Positions 8,060 to 15,071 of a stretch of DNA of 20,398 bases are shown here, piece by piece. The DNA is from a virus. Both the position numbers and the translations under genes were made by a program. The stretch covers positions 1-20,398 of IMG/VR virus record IMGVR_UViG_3300017437_000021; one strand, 5' to 3'. The first letter of the stretch is position 1; every line of letters starts with the position of its first letter. The notes beneath the pieces are model-generated. The model did no database searches and was not told the DNA's origin. It saw only the letters and a program-made list of their open reading frames with translations.

Positions 8060-8108
8060 TGTCAACAAGGAACTGCCGGAAATCCGACATGGGTGTCGGT
8101 AAACCGAC
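8060..8108 (-). promoter_or_regulatory. Intergenic control region before portal gene: -35-like box and inverted repeats
   Basis: On the minus strand there is a perfect TTGACA at 8065-8060, with a weak -10-like TAAGTT 18 bases downstream (inside the longer portal reading). Just upstream are two overlapping inverted repeats sharing the TGTCGG half site: CCGACA-TGGG-TGTCGG at 8084-8099 and GTCGG-TAAA-CCGAC in 8095-8108. A similar dyad occurs at 18122-18139. The region could hold an operator-controlled promoter for the head operon. If the promoter is real, the portal start would be one of the later ATGs. Confidence 0.35.
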
Positions 8109-8115
8109 CCCGGGG

Positions 8116-8526
8116 CTAGGCGGTATGGGGGCCGCAGGCGATGGTGACGGCGTACTCGCCCTTGGAGCCGCGCAACTGCGCGTAGCGCCAGTGGATGTGC
8201 TGGTCGTTGTCGTTACGCCCGAGCCAATCCGCCACGGCGTCACGGACGCCCTTCAGTGCTCCGCGCAGGTTATCGTCGTCCAGCACACGTGGCGCGATGC
8301 GCACGAGCCACACGTCGATCTCGCCGTCGCGCAGGATGGCCGGGGGGCGCAACGAATCGGCCCTGAGGTGCCAGGCTACGCAATCACGTTCGTTGCGTAC
8401 CCGTCGATGACGTGTCCGCCAATGTTCCCGCGCGTTCGACGCGGAGATCGTTCTGAGCGGGAAGTTGTGGCGTGCGCTGGGAACCCCGAGCGCGCAGAGG
8501 GCTAGTTGGCGTTCAGGGCCGGCCAC
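8116..8526 (-). CDS. RusA-like Holliday-junction resolvase-type protein
   Basis: 136 residues from a GTG at 8526, 7 bases after the TerL stop, with AGGTGG just upstream; the frame is open further but only as a shadow of terL. Key part: an N-terminal FPLRTISASNAREHWRTRHRRV, then a strand VWLVRIAPRVLDDDNLRGALKGVRDAVADWLG and NDNDQHIHWRYAQLRG. The DDDN motif followed by an amphipathic helix, and a second acidic cluster (NDND), matches the acidic catalytic arrangement of RusA-type endonucleases that cut four-way junctions. In a phage, this trims branched replicating DNA before packaging; placement between TerL and portal supports that. The motif assignment is from memory; a non-catalytic relative is possible. 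Confidence 0.65.
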   Translation of the reverse strand: MAGPERQLALCALGVPSARHNFPLRTISASNAREHWRTRHRRVRNERDCVAWHLRADSLRPPAILRDGEIDVWLVRIAPRVLDDDNLRGALKGVRDAVADWLGRNDNDQHIHWRYAQLRGSKGEYAVTIACGPHTA

Positions 8527-8533
8527 AGACCAC

Positions 8534-10453
8534 CTACTTGAACCAGCGCAGTTTGGTCTGCCCGGGCATGGATTCCTCGGCCAGTCGGCCGCCGCGTTCG
8601 AGGCGGCGGGCCATGAGGCAGCCCGGCGGGATGCGCACGGGGGCGGTGATCGTCTGGATCTTGCGGCGGGTGATCTCTTCCAGCGCGAAGTTGGCGAGCG
8701 CGTCCGCGATGACGCGATCGCCGTGACTGGAGGCGGCGCCCGAGGGGTCCTTGTCGTCCGCGCCGATGCTCTCGAGGTGGATTGCGTGGCCGTTTGGCAG
8801 TCGCACGTACTTCCGACACTCCTGGATCGCTTCCAGGCTGTGGTTGATGAATCGGCCTTGTTCCAGCGCATCCCGGTAGGAATAGAGCAGCGAGTCCTTC
8901 GTGTCCTGGCCTGTGTGGAACCCGTAGGAGTCCGTCGCCTTCTTGGAGAGCGCCGATTCCTTCCGCCGATAGTACACGTTGCGGTAGCCCTCCTGGATCA
9001 CGCGATCCCCGAAGTTCTGGCCCGGTCCGCCGTTGCATTCCCAAATGAGATATGCGCCGTTGAACAAGCGTGCGATCTCGACGGCCTTGACGGCGAACGA
9101 TTCGGGCCGGATGATGGCGCTCGTCAGCTCGCACACTTTCTCGCGCGTGGTGGTGTCCACCACGCTCAAGCTCGAGTTGCTCGCGCCGGTTCCGGCGCTG
9201 ATGTCGGCGCCGATCACGTACATGCGATCGCGCGGCGGAAACCCCGTGTCCATCGGGATCCACAGGTGGACATCGCCTCGGCCGCCGAGCGGGTGGAAGC
9301 GGTACTCGTGTTCGCTCTGGCGTACCACATCGCCACGCAGTAAGGCCGGCCGGGCGTGCTCCCGGGCATGCGCATCGAGCTCGACGCTGCCGAAGAACAG
9401 CCAAGCCGAGCCCAGGTAATCAATGTCAAGCTCTTGGGCGATCTCGTTCGTATGGCGGCACCGACGGCATTCGGCGTCGTACCAAGGGGAGCGCATCCCG
9501 CCAAAGCGCGGGTTGCGCGGCACATCGGTCGAAAACGGGTACTCCAGACCCGCGCCTGCGGGCCACTTCGTGCGGAGTGTCGCGTCGCGCCGTGCATCCT
9601 CGTAGTAGGTCGGATCCAGAACCCGCAACTCGCCGGCCACATAGTGGTACAGGCCACGGCGCTTGATCGGGTGCAGGCTCCAGTGCACCGTGAGCTTGCG
9701 AAAGTTGGGGTCGTGTGCGATCTCATAGCTGGCGTTCCCCGAGCCCTGCGGGGTGAAGTTGTAGATCCGGGAGAGTGTCACGTCGCGCGTTCCGGTCGCA
9801 ATCGCGGCCTGGTTCGGCATCTTCGAGAACTCGTCGATCAGCAGAGCCGTTCGCCGGTCCGCGACGCCGGCGAAGGTGTTGGTGCTTTCGCCGTTGATCG
9901 TGGAACCTGTCCAATGGTTCTCGGCGTGCATTTCCCGACGTTCGTATGCGGGCACGAGCCATGCAGGTTCCCGCCGGAGAATGAAGTCGAGTTTGCTGAA
10001 CAGGGCTTTCGGGTCGCCGCGTTTCTCGACGAGCTCGGCTTTGCGGGACAGCCAGAGGAACGTCCTCAACTCGTGAAACTGCCATTGCCACGCTTGGGCC
10101 GTCAGGCAGAGCCACGAGGCGCCCATGTCCCGCGACTTCTCGATCACCAAGTCGTGGTCCCCGATCGCGGTCAGGATCTCGAGGAGCGCGGTGTCCTGGT
10201 AGGGATAGGTGATGAATGGCAGCACCGCGCTCGTGCGCGGCTCGAAGATCCACACGAAGGCGTTGATCCAGAACAGGGGATCTTCGCGGCACATCTGCCA
10301 GAATTGCTGCCGATCCGTCTTGGACCCGTCACCCATTCGCAGCAGCTCGCGCCGATAGGCCAGGTTCTGCGTGAAACCCTTGGGCACGAGATGGTAGTGC
10401 GGGCAGTAGGCCGCCACGCGATCCGTTGGCCAGAACTCGAAGAACCCCGTCAC
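8534..10453 (-). CDS. terL: Terminase large subunit (packaging ATPase-nuclease)
   Basis: 639 residues, GTG start at 10453 overlapping the upstream stop by 4 bases (GTGA). The ATPase domain shows a Walker A variant VIEKSRDMGAS at about 103-113 and Walker B ALLIDEF at 203-209, with the catalytic Glu after the Asp. The nuclease domain (RNase H-like) begins at YVIGADISAGTG (Asp417), continues with LIWECNG (Glu472) and ends with SHGDRVIADAL (Asp579/Asp584), the usual three acidic positions. The protein binds the portal, cuts concatemeric genomes and drives DNA into the procapsid using ATP. Length and motif spacing are normal. Two CxxC-like residues around 329-332 (ECRRCRH) may be a small metal site. 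Confidence 0.92.
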   Translation of the reverse strand: MTGFFEFWPTDRVAAYCPHYHLVPKGFTQNLAYRRELLRMGDGSKTDRQQFWQMCREDPLFWINAFVWIFEPRTSAVLPFITYPYQDTALLEILTAIGDHDLVIEKSRDMGASWLCLTAQAWQWQFHELRTFLWLSRKAELVEKRGDPKALFSKLDFILRREPAWLVPAYERREMHAENHWTGSTINGESTNTFAGVADRRTALLIDEFSKMPNQAAIATGTRDVTLSRIYNFTPQGSGNASYEIAHDPNFRKLTVHWSLHPIKRRGLYHYVAGELRVLDPTYYEDARRDATLRTKWPAGAGLEYPFSTDVPRNPRFGGMRSPWYDAECRRCRHTNEIAQELDIDYLGSAWLFFGSVELDAHAREHARPALLRGDVVRQSEHEYRFHPLGGRGDVHLWIPMDTGFPPRDRMYVIGADISAGTGASNSSLSVVDTTTREKVCELTSAIIRPESFAVKAVEIARLFNGAYLIWECNGGPGQNFGDRVIQEGYRNVYYRRKESALSKKATDSYGFHTGQDTKDSLLYSYRDALEQGRFINHSLEAIQECRKYVRLPNGHAIHLESIGADDKDPSGAASSHGDRVIADALANFALEEITRRKIQTITAPVRIPPGCLMARRLERGGRLAEESMPGQTKLRWFK

Positions 10454-11100
10454 GCCGTGTCCGGCTCGGATCCGTTCGGGAGCACGCCCGTTTCCGCGCT
10501 GGTCTTGACGCGGGCCAGGCGCTCGATCATCCCCGAGAGCTCCGTCGTCCGCGTATGCACGGATTGCTCACGTGCGTAGTCGGACTCGGTGAATGCGTTA
10601 CGGAGCCACGTCTGGTAGAACGCCGTTTTCAGCCGCGGATCACGGGCGCAGGCCACGAGTAGCGCATGCGCGCCCGGGCTTGGTGCCGCCTCGACCGGGA
10701 TGCGATCGAATGGAGCCCCCATGTGCTGGTAGACCCACTCCGCGTCCCGCACGGGAGTCGTGTGGCAGTCGCGCGCCAGTTGCATGATGGTTGATGCGGT
10801 CGGGGTCCGATACCGCTTGGCCGATCGCGCGTCCGCCGGCTCGGGATCGGCGTCAACAACGGCCGGCGCGTCCGCTACGGGGTCCGGCGCGTCCGCTACG
10901 GGGTCCGGCGCGTCCGCTACGGGGTCCGGCTCGGGCTCGGTGGGATGGGCGATACCGAGCAGTTGGGGCTCGATCTCGGCACGGGCCATAGTTTCGGCCT
11001 CGGCTGGCGAGGTGCCCGATGCTATCCAGTGGGCCACGAGCTCGCCATAAGCGGCCGTAAGACCGGCACAGGCGAGTCGGATGGCCCAGTCGTCGGTCAT
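10450..11100 (-). CDS. Putative small terminase subunit / TerL-partner protein with DPVADAP repeats
   Basis: 216 residues, ATG at 11100, overlapping the recombinase stop by 4 bases and the TerL start by 4 bases. An N-terminal helical segment (AIRLACAGLTAAYGELVAHWIASGTSPAEAETMARAEI) is joined by an acidic Pro/Asp-rich linker, containing three identical DPVADAP heptapeptides, to a helical C-terminal domain (EWVYQHMGAPFDRIPVEAAPSPGAHALLVACARDPRLKTAFYQTWL). The gene directly before terL often encodes the DNA-recognising small terminase; an N-terminal helix-turn-helix is possible but not clear. The ADAPSPGA-like motif recurs in proteins upstream of terL in other phages. The role is inferred from position. 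Confidence 0.55.
   Translation of the reverse strand: MTDDWAIRLACAGLTAAYGELVAHWIASGTSPAEAETMARAEIEPQLLGIAHPTEPEPDPVADAPDPVADAPDPVADAPAVVDADPEPADARSAKRYRTPTASTIMQLARDCHTTPVRDAEWVYQHMGAPFDRIPVEAAPSPGAHALLVACARDPRLKTAFYQTWLRNAFTESDYAREQSVHTRTTELSGMIERLARVKTSAETGVLPNGSEPDTA
10865..10927 (-). repeat. 21-bp perfect tandem repeat, three copies, inside the TerS-like gene
   Basis: Three consecutive identical 21-base units (10865-10885, 10886-10906, 10907-10927). Because 21 is a multiple of three, each encodes one DPVADAP heptapeptide of the linker. Identity at every base, including synonymous positions, implies recent expansion by slippage or recombination. Copy number may vary between related phages. 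Confidence 0.9.
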
Positions 11101-11879
11101 GCGCTATCGGACGGTGGGATCGGAACCGGAATGCGGGCGCGCTCCATCCATTTTCGCACGGAGTTGGCTTCGATCCATTTCCCTTTCCGCGTGCGGAATC
11201 CTTCCTTGCTCAGTTGCCGCGCCACGTCCGCGACGGTCATTTCACCGGCCAGGTGGACATCGTACAACTCGATCAGCCGATGGAGTAGCGGTTGCTCTTT
11301 CGGATCGGGGATGAGCCTGCCCTTGCGGTCCTTCTTGTACCCGATTCTCGTGATGCCCGTTGCAGGATAGCCCCGTGCCGTGCGTGCGGCCAGCGCCGCC
11401 TTGATCCGGTCGCTAATGGTGGCGCGTTCCCACTGGGCGACCGCGCCGAGGATATGGAGCACGAGTCGCCCGCTCGCGGTAGACGTGTCGAACTGCTCGG
11501 TCACGGACAGCAGGCTCCAGCCGTGTTTCTCGGCATGCTCCAGGACGTGCAACAGGTCCTTGAGGTTGCGCGTCAGCCGGTCCAGGCGCGCCACGAGCAG
11601 CCCCTCTGCCTGATGGGCCTTGAGCGCCTCGAGTGCGGCCAGCGCGCCCGGGCGATTCGCTATCTTGCGCCCGGAAAGTGCGGGATCCACGATCACGCGA
11701 GCGATGGTGTGGCCGTAGAGTCCGCAGTAGCGGCCGCATTGATCACGTTGCGCCTCGATCGAGTACGCGCTGGCCTGTTCTTCGGTCGAACACCGGCAGT
11801 AGAGGATCACGGAGAGCGGCCGCGTGTGCGCTGAATAGGCGCCCTGAACTCCCCAGGGGGTCACGATGAGATCAGGCAT
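11097..11879 (-). CDS. Serine recombinase (resolvase/invertase-type catalytic domain)
   Basis: 260 residues from ATG at 11879; a TTG 24 bases upstream is a less likely start. The resolvase catalytic domain spans about residues 24-165: YCRCSTEEQ with Arg29 and nucleophile Ser31, SIEAQ, the conserved GLLVARLDRLTRN with Asp100, Arg101 and Arg104, and the SASGRLVLHILGAVAQWERATISDRI E-helix region (here STASGR). The C-terminal 90 residues have a basic linker and a helix-turn-helix-like element (TVADVARQLSKEGFRTRKGKWIEANSVRKWM). The enzyme cuts both strands via Ser-DNA links. Length fits a resolvase or small integrase, not a large serine integrase. It overlaps both neighbours, so it is co-transcribed with the terminase genes. 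Confidence 0.88.
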   Translation of the reverse strand: MPDLIVTPWGVQGAYSAHTRPLSVILYCRCSTEEQASAYSIEAQRDQCGRYCGLYGHTIARVIVDPALSGRKIANRPGALAALEALKAHQAEGLLVARLDRLTRNLKDLLHVLEHAEKHGWSLLSVTEQFDTSTASGRLVLHILGAVAQWERATISDRIKAALAARTARGYPATGITRIGYKKDRKGRLIPDPKEQPLLHRLIELYDVHLAGEMTVADVARQLSKEGFRTRKGKWIEANSVRKWMERARIPVPIPPSDSA

Positions 11880-12441
11880 GGCGTGGCCGGTTCCAGATGG
11901 CAAGCGCCTCGGCCCATGTCAGGGTCTGGAGCGTCTGCCGTGTCAACCCGCGCTCGCAGAGATCACGGAGCACGTCCTTGCCTGATTCCGTTGCGAGCCA
12001 GCGCCCCGGCCGGTCGTCGCAGCTATCGGACGGGATGGGTCGTTCCCACAAGGCGACCATCTCCAGGTGGTTCGCGGCGGACTCGATGGTGCTCACCACG
12101 GTAGCCGGAGCCGTATCGCCCCGGGCGCGGAGCCATGCCGCAATGGCCTCCATGAGTTGGAGGTCCGGGTCCAGATCATCGGGCAAGGGGATTACGTCCG
12201 CGTCGGGCTCCACGTCGCCGGCCGCGCAGTCACATGGCATCCCATGCCCGTAGACAGTAACCAGCGTGTAGCAGTCCATACCGGAGTCCGGGTGACAGAG
12301 CGGTTTGGGCTCGGGGTCGCAGATACCCGCGTTGCCGCGCATGGGCATGCCGCAATGCGCACAGATGGGGAGCTCGCCGGGGGCCTCCCAAACTACCGGG
12401 TCGTCCGGCCCGCCACCCGGCCTGTCACTGGCATGTGCCAT
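11872..12441 (-). CDS. Cysteine-rich hypothetical phage protein with N-terminal zinc motif
   Basis: 189 residues from ATG at 12441, with GGTGA 5 bases upstream and an AGGAGG further up. The longer reading upstream overlaps the DUF6745 gene and is rejected. A putative zinc-binding region at about residues 25-75 has CAHCGMPM, then LCHPDSGMDCYTLVTVYGHGMPCDC; this CxxC...LCHPD...DCYxLVTVYGH layout is familiar from GC-rich actinobacteriophage proteins of unknown role. The C-terminal 110 residues are helical (DDLDPDLQLMEAIAAWLRARG; LTRQTLQTLTWAEALAIW). It overlaps the recombinase start by 8 bases. The function is unknown. Confidence 0.68.
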   Translation of the reverse strand: MAHASDRPGGGPDDPVVWEAPGELPICAHCGMPMRGNAGICDPEPKPLCHPDSGMDCYTLVTVYGHGMPCDCAAGDVEPDADVIPLPDDLDPDLQLMEAIAAWLRARGDTAPATVVSTIESAANHLEMVALWERPIPSDSCDDRPGRWLATESGKDVLRDLCERGLTRQTLQTLTWAEALAIWNRPRHA

Positions 12442-12458
12442 GATGTCACCGCCCCCTC

Positions 12459-13910
12459 CTAGACCTCGGCCCGGCACCGATCCTCGGTGAGACCGGCGCA
12501 GAGCGCCTCGTGCGCCTCGCGGCACGTCGCCGCATCCGGCGGGACGAGCATGTAGTAGACGCGCGGCGTGGACCCGTCGGACGCCACGAGCCAGCGTTGC
12601 CCCTCCCGGTCCTGCAGCAGCGCCCGCGTGATCGCGGGCCGCCCCGGCGTACGCCGCACGCTGTCCATGTGGATGAGCTTGGCGCCCGTAGCGGCGAGGT
12701 AGCGCCCCTCACCGAACCGCTGACGCATGACGCGCCGTACCTCCGCGTTCGGCTCGGCGTGGATCGCCTCTACCGTGATGGTCTCGGGTGTCTCGACAAT
12801 CCATGCCGGGACGCGCACCCCGTGGACCGCGTAGAGGGCGGAACCGTCACGCCACAAACAAAACGGTCCGTCGTCTGCGTGCGGCCGCCGCTGGTCGTCC
12901 ACGGCGAGCCGGGTGGGGAAGTCGGAGATCAGGCAGAAGTCCGGGTGGATGATCCGTGGTCCCGCGTGGCGGCAGAGCACCTCGTAATGGTTCCATGCCG
13001 CGTAGTCGATCGGGAGTTGCGCGACGTAGCGGAAGAACGTCATGTAGGCGCACCAGCCGGCCCACTGGTTGCCACCGTGCCACATGCGGGAGAACGACGC
13101 CGCGCAGCCCAACCCAAACGCCGGGTCGCCAAAACACGCGGCCACACGGCCCATTCGTGCCAGCCCGGGTACGACATACCACGTCGCCTGGCGCGTCGCC
13201 TCGTCGGTCGCCGTGTAGGTCGCCGCGCGCGTCGCCTCGACGGTCGCATCGTAGGCCGCCTGGCGCGTCGCCTCGTCCGTCGCCGCGCCCGTCGCCTCGA
13301 ATGTCGCCGCGCTCGTCGCCGCGAAGGTCGCCGCGAAGGTCGCCGCGTCGGTCGCCTGGCGCGTCGCCGTATCGATCGCCTGGAGCGTCGCCGCGTCGGT
13401 CGCCTGGCGCGTCGCCTCGAAGGTCGCCGCGTCCGTCGCCTGGCGCGTCGCCTCGCGCGTCGCCGTATCGATCGCCTGGAGCGTCGCCGCGTCGGTCGCC
13501 TGGCGCGTCGCCTCGAAGGTCGCCGCGTAGGTCGCCGCGTAGGTCGCCTCGAAGGTCGCCGCGTCGGTCGCCTGGCGCGTCGCCGCGTCGGTCGCCGCGT
13601 CGGTCGCCGTGTAGGTCGCCTCGCGCGTCGCCTCGTAGGTCGCCGCGCGAGTCGTCGCCTTCTTCTGATGCCACCAGCCCGCCGCGAAGCCGCCCGCGAA
13701 GGCCGCAACGAACGGGCTAGGAACGAACACGATGCGCTCGTCCGGGGGCGGGACCAGTCCCGCCGCGCGGTACATCCCACGCACCGCCGCCCGGCACATC
13801 GCGCGCTCCTCGCCGGTCATGGGCGCCGTGCGCATCGCCACGTCGATCCACTGGTCACGCCACTCCCCGAACCGGGCGCGGTGCGCGTCCGTCAGGCTGT
13901 AGAGGTCCAA
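12459..13910 (-). CDS. DUF6745-type protein with 40-unit xATx tetrapeptide array
   Basis: 483 residues from a TTG at 13910, 3 bases after the partner gene, with GAGGA about 8 bases upstream. Residues 1-60 are helical; 60-84 include a small Gly/Ala/Phe-rich hydrophobic patch (FVAAFAGGFAAGWW) that could be a weak membrane segment. Residues 85-244 are about 40 tandem tetrapeptides of the form [A/E/Q/T]-A-T-[D/R/Y/F/L]. Residues 245-483 match the DUF6745 pattern I know: NQWAGWCAYMTFF, DDGPFCLWRDGSALYAVHGVRVPAWIVE, ITVEAIHAEPNAEVRRVMRQRFGEGRYL and KLIHMD. DUF6745 proteins are widespread in bacteria and have no established biochemical function. The expanded array is the unusual part. Confidence 0.8.
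   Translation of the reverse strand: MDLYSLTDAHRARFGEWRDQWIDVAMRTAPMTGEERAMCRAAVRGMYRAAGLVPPPDERIVFVPSPFVAAFAGGFAAGWWHQKKATTRAATYEATREATYTATDAATDAATRQATDAATFEATYAATYAATFEATRQATDAATLQAIDTATREATRQATDAATFEATRQATDAATLQAIDTATRQATDAATFAATFAATSAATFEATGAATDEATRQAAYDATVEATRAATYTATDEATRQATWYVVPGLARMGRVAACFGDPAFGLGCAASFSRMWHGGNQWAGWCAYMTFFRYVAQLPIDYAAWNHYEVLCRHAGPRIIHPDFCLISDFPTRLAVDDQRRPHADDGPFCLWRDGSALYAVHGVRVPAWIVETPETITVEAIHAEPNAEVRRVMRQRFGEGRYLAATGAKLIHMDSVRRTPGRPAITRALLQDREGQRWLVASDGSTPRVYYMLVPPDAATCREAHEALCAGLTEDRCRAEV
13179..13658 (-). repeat. 12-bp-period tandem array (about 40 units) encoding xATx tetrapeptides
   Basis: The stretch has a strict 12-base period with the constant hexamer GTCGCC on the + strand and variable bases between. 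It lies wholly inside the DUF6745 gene. A 72-base exact direct duplication (13361-13432 and 13457-13528, offset 96 bases = 8 units) shows that blocks of units expand together. Variable positions mostly alter the last residue of each unit (D, R, Y, F, L). The period and lack of stops keep all six frames open, producing long spurious frames. Confidence 0.92.
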
Positions 13911-13913
13911 CGG

Positions 13914-14297
13914 CTAGTCCTCCACCGCGCGCCGCGTCTGCATGTCGAGCTGGCGCACCACGCGGAACGTGCCGGCCGGCAGCGCGAGATGCGCGTGCTC
14001 CGGGTGCCGCAGCGTCCACCCGGCCGCCGAGACCACGACGATTTCGCCGCCGACCCTGTCCGCCTCGAAAACCTGCGCCGGGGTGCCGGCGACGTGGCGC
14101 GCCCCAACCGAGGTCCCATCTACGAGCTGCGCACGCCGCCGCGCGCCACGCGGGACGCCGTCCGGCACCCGCTCCAAGTACACATCCCCCTGGCGCACCC
14201 ACTCCCCCAACGCCAGGGCGACAATCCCGACAGGCTCCACCTGCGCCCCGCCTGCCTCCCGCGCGATCCGCTCCACCACCTCGCCCACGCTCATCAT
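13914..14297 (-). CDS. Small DUF6745-associated protein
   Basis: 127 residues from ATG at 14297, with AGGAG 7 bases upstream; the second codon is also ATG. It overlaps the DUF3560 stop by 4 bases and ends 3 bases before the DUF6745 gene. It begins MMSVGEVVERIAREAGG and has a GEWVRQGDVYLERV motif, then QLVDGTSVGARHVA, and finishes with RHPEHAHLALPAGTFRVVRQLDMQ. I recall the QGDVxLxRV / HPEHAxLxLPAGxxRVVxQ pattern in small proteins encoded next to DUF6745 genes in bacteria, so the two probably work as a pair. The fold is probably a small beta-barrel; biochemical function is unknown. Confidence 0.7.
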   Translation of the reverse strand: MMSVGEVVERIAREAGGAQVEPVGIVALALGEWVRQGDVYLERVPDGVPRGARRRAQLVDGTSVGARHVAGTPAQVFEADRVGGEIVVVSAAGWTLRHPEHAHLALPAGTFRVVRQLDMQTRRAVED

Positions 14298-14998
14298 GTC
14301 CGTTCTCCTGGTGTACCACACATGTACCACACCGCTCTGGCGGCGTCCAGTGCCGGGGTTACTGGATTCCCGCCGGCAGCTTCGCCCGCTCTCCCGACCA
14401 CGACCCCGCCGCCCTGCTCGGCCGCTGCCGTGCGCCCCCGGCGTCTCTCGATCTCCTCGATGCGCTCCTTGTCCCGCCGGATGCTCGCCCGGAGACCCGT
14501 CGTGTCCAGCGGGGTGTTGAGCCACGGGCACAGGCGCATCGTATCGGCGATGGTCTTGGCCAGCGCCTCGCTCACCAGTCCCGCGGCCACGAGCGAGGCC
14601 AGGTCGCCCCTGCTCTTGCGCCACGCCTTGTTGATGGCGGCGTACCGTTCGGCCTGCGCTTCGCGCTCCTCGATCCGCTCGTGCAGCGCCTCGACGGCGT
14701 CCTCGTCATCACTGAACACGCTGCGGTCCAGCGCCCGCTCGATCTCGTCGGCCTTGGAGTCATGCTCCTTGGCCTTGGCCATCGACTCGCACCCAGCGTG
14801 CATGCCGGCGTCCATCCGCGCCAGGTCCCGGCGGTGCCGCTTCTCCGAGTGATGCCCGACGAGCACCGGCTGGCCGAACGGGATTGACTGTGCGATCTCG
14901 TCCGCTCGGCCGAATGCCGCCTCCGCCCTGACCCGCCGGCCCTCCGCCCATGCACGCCGCCTTTCGAGCCGCCACTCCAACCTCTCACGCCTGGTCAT
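14294..14998 (-). CDS. DUF3560 family protein
   Basis: 234 residues from ATG at 14998 with AGGAGG 6 bases upstream. The protein is almost wholly helical and charged. Diagnostic stretches are RAEAAFGRADEIAQSIPFGQPVLVGHHSEKRHRRDLARMDAGM and ALDRSVFSDDEDAVEALHERIEEREAQAERYAAINKAWRK, which match the DUF3560 family (plasmid, phage and genomic-island proteins with an IPxGQPILVGHHSExRHRRD motif). The family is often carried by mobile elements; its biochemistry is not established. Long coiled-coil potential suggests oligomerisation. The gene overlaps the next one by 4 bases. Confidence 0.85.
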   Translation of the reverse strand: MTRRERLEWRLERRRAWAEGRRVRAEAAFGRADEIAQSIPFGQPVLVGHHSEKRHRRDLARMDAGMHAGCESMAKAKEHDSKADEIERALDRSVFSDDEDAVEALHERIEEREAQAERYAAINKAWRKSRGDLASLVAAGLVSEALAKTIADTMRLCPWLNTPLDTTGLRASIRRDKERIEEIERRRGRTAAAEQGGGVVVGRAGEAAGGNPVTPALDAARAVWYMCGTPGERT

Positions 14999-15033
14999 TT
15001 GCGTCCTCCTCGAAGTAACCTCAGTGTCGGCCC

Positions 15034-15054
15034 GGGCGGGTTGCGAGCCCGCCC
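15034..15054 (-). terminator. GC hairpin between DUF6573 and DUF3560 genes
   Basis: Perfect 7-bp stem GGGCGGG/CCCGCCC around a 7-base loop, 17 bases after the DUF6573 stop on the minus strand. No T-tract follows. It could attenuate read-through or protect the 3' end of the upstream message; as a terminator it is only plausible. Confidence 0.45.
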
Positions 15055-15071
15055 ACAGGGACGCCCCGGAC

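Noticed and set aside
13179-13658. CRISPR-like regular spacing
   Set aside because: The period is 12 bases with no spacer-sized unique sequence, and it is in frame inside a protein-coding gene.
12847-13674. Minus-strand frame full of RGD tripeptides (RGDLRGDAPGD), tempting as an integrin-like or adhesin protein
   Set aside because: It is the alternative reading frame of the same 12-base array; the xATx frame continues into a recognisable DUF6745 domain, the RGD frame does not.
12510-14852. 780-codon + strand open frame, the longest in the window
   Set aside because: It is antisense to DUF6745, its partner and DUF3560, and is Arg-rich (RRVGRLARR repeats). The 12-base repeat array keeps all frames open, and there is no SD or homology signal.
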